DNA of 7,336 nt from NCBI GenBank assembly GCA_011390075.1, contig JAABTA010000044.1, forward strand, positions 1-7,336, in the 5' to 3' direction. The notes beneath the pieces are model-generated. The model was not told where the DNA came from. It searched no databases and saw nothing but the letters and a program-made list of their open reading frames with translations. The translations under genes and the position numbers were made by a program. This stretch comes from Helicobacteraceae bacterium (lineage in GTDB: Bacteria > Campylobacterota > Campylobacteria > Campylobacterales > SZUA-545). This document shows, one piece after another, positions 5,556-7,336 of this stretch (position 1 is the stretch's first letter; every line of letters begins with the position of its first letter).

Positions 5556-6404
5556 ATGGCAATAGGATTTATTGGACTAGGAAATTTAGGAACAGCAATC
5601 ACTACAAGGCTTAAAGAGGTTGGCGAAGAGATTATCGTATATAACAGAAGCAAAGAAAAATGCGAAAAACTTGGGCTTGAGATAGCGCAAACTCCTAGAG
5701 ATCTCGTACAAAAATGCGATACTATTTTTATCTGTCTTTTTGACTCTCACGCAGTAAGAGAGATTCTTGTGATGAAAGATGGATTATTAAGCGAAGATCT
5801 CGCAGGAAAAACAGTCATAGATCTCACAACTAACCACTATGATGATGTTGTAGAGTTTCATGAGGTGGTAGAGGAGAAAAATGGGGCGTATTTAGAGTCT
5901 CCTGTATTTGGAAGTGTGGCTCCTGCTCTTAAAGGCGTGGTGACTATTGTGGCTTCTGGAAAAGAGGAGGTGTTTGCCCGGTCTAAGACCTTTTTAGAAA
6001 AAATAGCAAAAGAGATATTTTTTCTTCCAGAGCCCTCAAGTGCCTCAAAAATGAAGCTTATTAATAATCTCTGCCTTGGGTCGTTTATGACAACTATTGC
6101 AGAGTGTACGGCCCTTGGAGAGGCGTGTGCTATTGATAAAAAGATGCTTTTAGAGATCTTAGGTGTTGGAGGGGGGCAGTCTTTGGTACTGGCAGCAAAA
6201 AAGCAAAAACTTTTAGAGGAGGACTTCTCCCCACACTTTTCTAATGGAGCCATTAGCAAAGATCTCCACTGCGTGCAAGATCTTGCCTACTCTTTAGAAC
6301 GACCACTCTATAGTGCAGCTGTGCCTAAGGAGCTCTATTCAAAAATGAAACAAGAGGGAAAAGCGCAAGAGGATTTCTCTTCGATCTACCAACTGTTTAA
6401 ATAG
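5556..6404 (+). CDS. NAD(P)-dependent beta-hydroxyacid dehydrogenase (3-hydroxyisobutyrate dehydrogenase family)
   Basis: This 282-residue enzyme has the family layout: an N-terminal Rossmann domain and an all-helical C-terminal domain. The dinucleotide loop GFIGLGNLG is at 4-12. The end of the second strand reads VYNRS (28-32), and Asn-Arg-Ser there favours NADPH over NADH. The substrate segment ESPVFGSVAPALKG (114-127) and KLINN (167-171), with Lys167 as the expected catalytic lysine, are both present. Members reduce or oxidise short 3-hydroxyacids and semialdehydes (3-hydroxyisobutyrate, tartronate semialdehyde, glyoxylate, succinic semialdehyde). NADPH preference points towards a glyoxylate/succinic semialdehyde reductase-like role, but this is inference. 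An open frame reaches back to 5469, inside the DoxX-family gene. ATG 5556 is chosen because AAGGAAG lies just upstream at 5544-5550 and the Rossmann fold starts immediately after it. Confidence 0.88.
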   Translation: MAIGFIGLGNLGTAITTRLKEVGEEIIVYNRSKEKCEKLGLEIAQTPRDLVQKCDTIFICLFDSHAVREILVMKDGLLSEDLAGKTVIDLTTNHYDDVVEFHEVVEEKNGAYLESPVFGSVAPALKGVVTIVASGKEEVFARSKTFLEKIAKEIFFLPEPSSASKMKLINNLCLGSFMTTIAECTALGEACAIDKKMLLEILGVGGGQSLVLAAKKQKLLEEDFSPHFSNGAISKDLHCVQDLAYSLERPLYSAAVPKELYSKMKQEGKAQEDFSSIYQLFK

Positions 6405-6409
6405 TATCC

Positions 6410-6438
6410 TTTAAAAATAGTGATGAATTTGTTATAAT
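6410..6438 (+). promoter_or_regulatory. Promoter of the bacterioferritin gene
   Basis: TATAAT at 6433-6438 is a perfect -10 box with a TGT extension (6430-6432). TTTAAA at 6410-6415 is a reasonable -35 with exact 17-base spacing. The start codon lies 29 bases downstream, so the leader is about 22 bases. No clear Fur or PerR operator was recognised, although the AT-rich sequence could hide one. Confidence 0.65.
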
Positions 6439-6467
6439 GCTTATAAATCAAATTAAAGGATAACTGT

Positions 6468-6983
6468 ATGCCAAAGAAAAAAAAGAGTATAGAACTTTTA
6501 AATAGAGCTATTGCAGATGAGCTAAGCGCTGTGCATCAATATATGTATTTTCATTTTCATTGTGACGATCAAGGGTATGATATGTTAGCAGGAATCTTTA
6601 GAAAAACTGCTATCGAAGAGATGATCCATGTGGAACACCTTGCAGATAGAATTCTATTTTTAGGTGGAGAGATCGAGATGGAACCCGCGGATAAAGTAGA
6701 AAAGATTAAAGATCTTAAAGAGATGCTAGCTTTTGCTACCAAATCAGAAGATGACGCTGTTTCTATGTATAACGAGTTTGCAAATCAGTGTTCTCAAAAT
6801 GCCGATAGCGCTACAAAAAAGATCTTTGAATCGCTTGTGGATGATGAAGAGAGACATTTTGATCAGTTTGATAACGAGATGGAAAATCTCAAAAGATTTG
6901 GAGATAGATACCTTGCCTTGCAGTCAATAGAGAGAGGCAAAGGTGTTTCTGGAGGCGCTCCATCTCATCCAGTTGCTGAGTAA
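6468..6983 (+). CDS. bfr: Bacterioferritin (heme-type ferritin)
   Basis: This 171-residue ferritin-like protein aligns residue for residue with the standard bacterioferritin numbering. The di-iron ferroxidase ligands are all present: Glu18, Glu51, His54, Glu94, Glu127 and His130. Met52, the residue that ligates heme between two subunits in E. coli bacterioferritin, is also present (AIEEMIHVEH, 48-57), which favours bacterioferritin over a plain ferritin or Dps. The family forms a hollow 24-subunit shell in the cytoplasm that oxidises Fe(II) and stores it as ferric mineral, limiting Fenton chemistry. The C-terminal tail (about 156-171, rich in Gly, Ser and Pro) runs beyond the usual fifth helix and is probably flexible. 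ATG 6468 follows AAAGGA at 6455-6460, and the gene has its own strong promoter, so it is probably monocistronic. Confidence 0.9.
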   Translation: MPKKKKSIELLNRAIADELSAVHQYMYFHFHCDDQGYDMLAGIFRKTAIEEMIHVEHLADRILFLGGEIEMEPADKVEKIKDLKEMLAFATKSEDDAVSMYNEFANQCSQNADSATKKIFESLVDDEERHFDQFDNEMENLKRFGDRYLALQSIERGKGVSGGAPSHPVAE

Positions 6984-7004
6984 TTTTTTTAGGTATAAGA
7001 TGGC

Positions 7005-7028
7005 TATAATTCCTGCCTTAAAGGCGGG
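7005..7028 (+). promoter_or_regulatory. Promoter -10 box and leader hairpin before the radical SAM gene
   Basis: A perfect TATAAT lies at 7005-7010. It is followed at once by CCTGCC (7012-7017)/GGCGGG (7023-7028), a six-pair stem (one G-U pair) with loop TTAAA. The hairpin ends three bases before the TTG start at 7032 and covers AAAGG, the most likely ribosome binding site. It could dampen translation. It is not a normal terminator because no T run follows it. Confidence 0.45.
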
Positions 7029-7031
7029 AAA

Positions 7032-7336
7032 TTGAAACAACCAAGCATGCAATTTGGGCGAGTTTATATTGAGATTACCAATGTGTGTGGTCTCCAGTGT
7101 GAGTTTTGTCCACCAAAGATCTTACCTAAGCGCACAATGAGTCTGTGTGATTTTGACAAAGTTTTAGCGCAGGTGAAAAAAGTTACTAAAGAGGTAGCCT
7201 TGCATATTGTGGGGGATCCTCTTATTTTGCCAAATTTTAATGAGTATGTAGAAATTGCAAAAAAACATACACTCTCTATCTATCTTGTAACGAGCGGATT
7301 TTTTTTACAAAAACATACACCTCAATCTCTGTTTTC
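7032..7336 (+). CDS. Radical SAM protein, N-terminal part (runs off the window)
   Basis: An open frame of 101 complete codons continues past the right edge. After a short strand (GRVYIEITNVC) it has the radical SAM cluster motif C-x3-C-x2-C (CGLQCEFC, Cys19, Cys23 and Cys26 counted from the TTG). The three cysteines bind a 4Fe-4S cluster that cleaves S-adenosylmethionine to make a 5'-deoxyadenosyl radical. HIVGDPL around 60-66 corresponds to the GE-type motif that helps bind the SAM amino group. The substrate cannot be told without the C-terminal half; the start resembles MoaA/SPASM-like proteins. TTG 7032 is the first usable start after the stop at 6996-6998; ATG 7047 is an in-frame alternative without a visible binding site. 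Confidence 0.85.
   Translation, partial: MKQPSMQFGRVYIEITNVCGLQCEFCPPKILPKRTMSLCDFDKVLAQVKKVTKEVALHIVGDPLILPNFNEYVEIAKKHTLSIYLVTSGFFLQKHTPQSLF

Noticed and set aside
5858..6259. 133-codon open frame on the - strand
   Set aside because: It lies wholly antisense to the dehydrogenase, whose family motifs are all intact; the product is low in complexity and has no domain.
6733..6930. 65-codon open frame inside the bacterioferritin gene
   Set aside because: It is an out-of-frame shadow; the main frame holds all ferroxidase ligands.

Overview
This is AT-rich DNA (roughly one third G+C by eye) with compact gene spacing, AAGGA-type ribosome binding sites and T-rich tracts ahead of extended -10 boxes. 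Together with the proteins (a Sulfolobus-type two-gene 2-oxoacid:acceptor oxidoreductase, cytochrome b5-like and DUF2231 domains, bacterioferritin, a membrane TerB/J-domain protein) this suggests a Campylobacterota chromosome, probably of the Sulfurimonas/Sulfurovum type. That placement is an inference from style and content; no marker gene proves it. No transposase, integrase, CRISPR array or phage gene was seen.

Layout. (1) 72-146 is tRNA-Val(GAC) with an encoded CCA end. (2) 147-459 has no convincing gene but holds several inverted repeats, one a terminator-like structure ending in a T run, and a promoter candidate. (3) 460-1568, + strand: a small single-pass membrane protein followed by a membrane-anchored TerB/J-domain co-chaperone. 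(4) 1572-4906, - strand, converging on the previous pair: a two-gene operon. The upstream gene encodes an 833-residue protein with a cytochrome b5-like domain, a four-helix DUF2231 membrane domain and then the whole gamma-alpha part of a 2-oxoacid oxidoreductase. The downstream gene encodes the thiamine-diphosphate beta subunit, and its start overlaps the stop of the first. (5) 4907-5062 is a divergent promoter region. (6) 5063-6404, + strand: a DoxX-family membrane protein and a beta-hydroxyacid dehydrogenase. (7) 6468-6983: a bacterioferritin with its own strong promoter. (8) From 7032 a radical SAM gene runs off the window end.

The most interesting content is the operon in (4). The usual Campylobacterota 2-oxoglutarate oxidoreductase is a four-subunit soluble enzyme with its own ferredoxin-like subunit. 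Here the catalytic alpha-gamma half is fused to a membrane domain and a putative heme domain, no ferredoxin gene is next to it, and the beta subunit has Gln where the classical third iron-sulfur cysteine should be. I infer that this enzyme exchanges electrons with the membrane or a heme instead of, or besides, soluble ferredoxin. The neighbouring DoxX and bacterioferritin genes hint at redox or iron homeostasis, but nothing in the sequence ties them to the operon.
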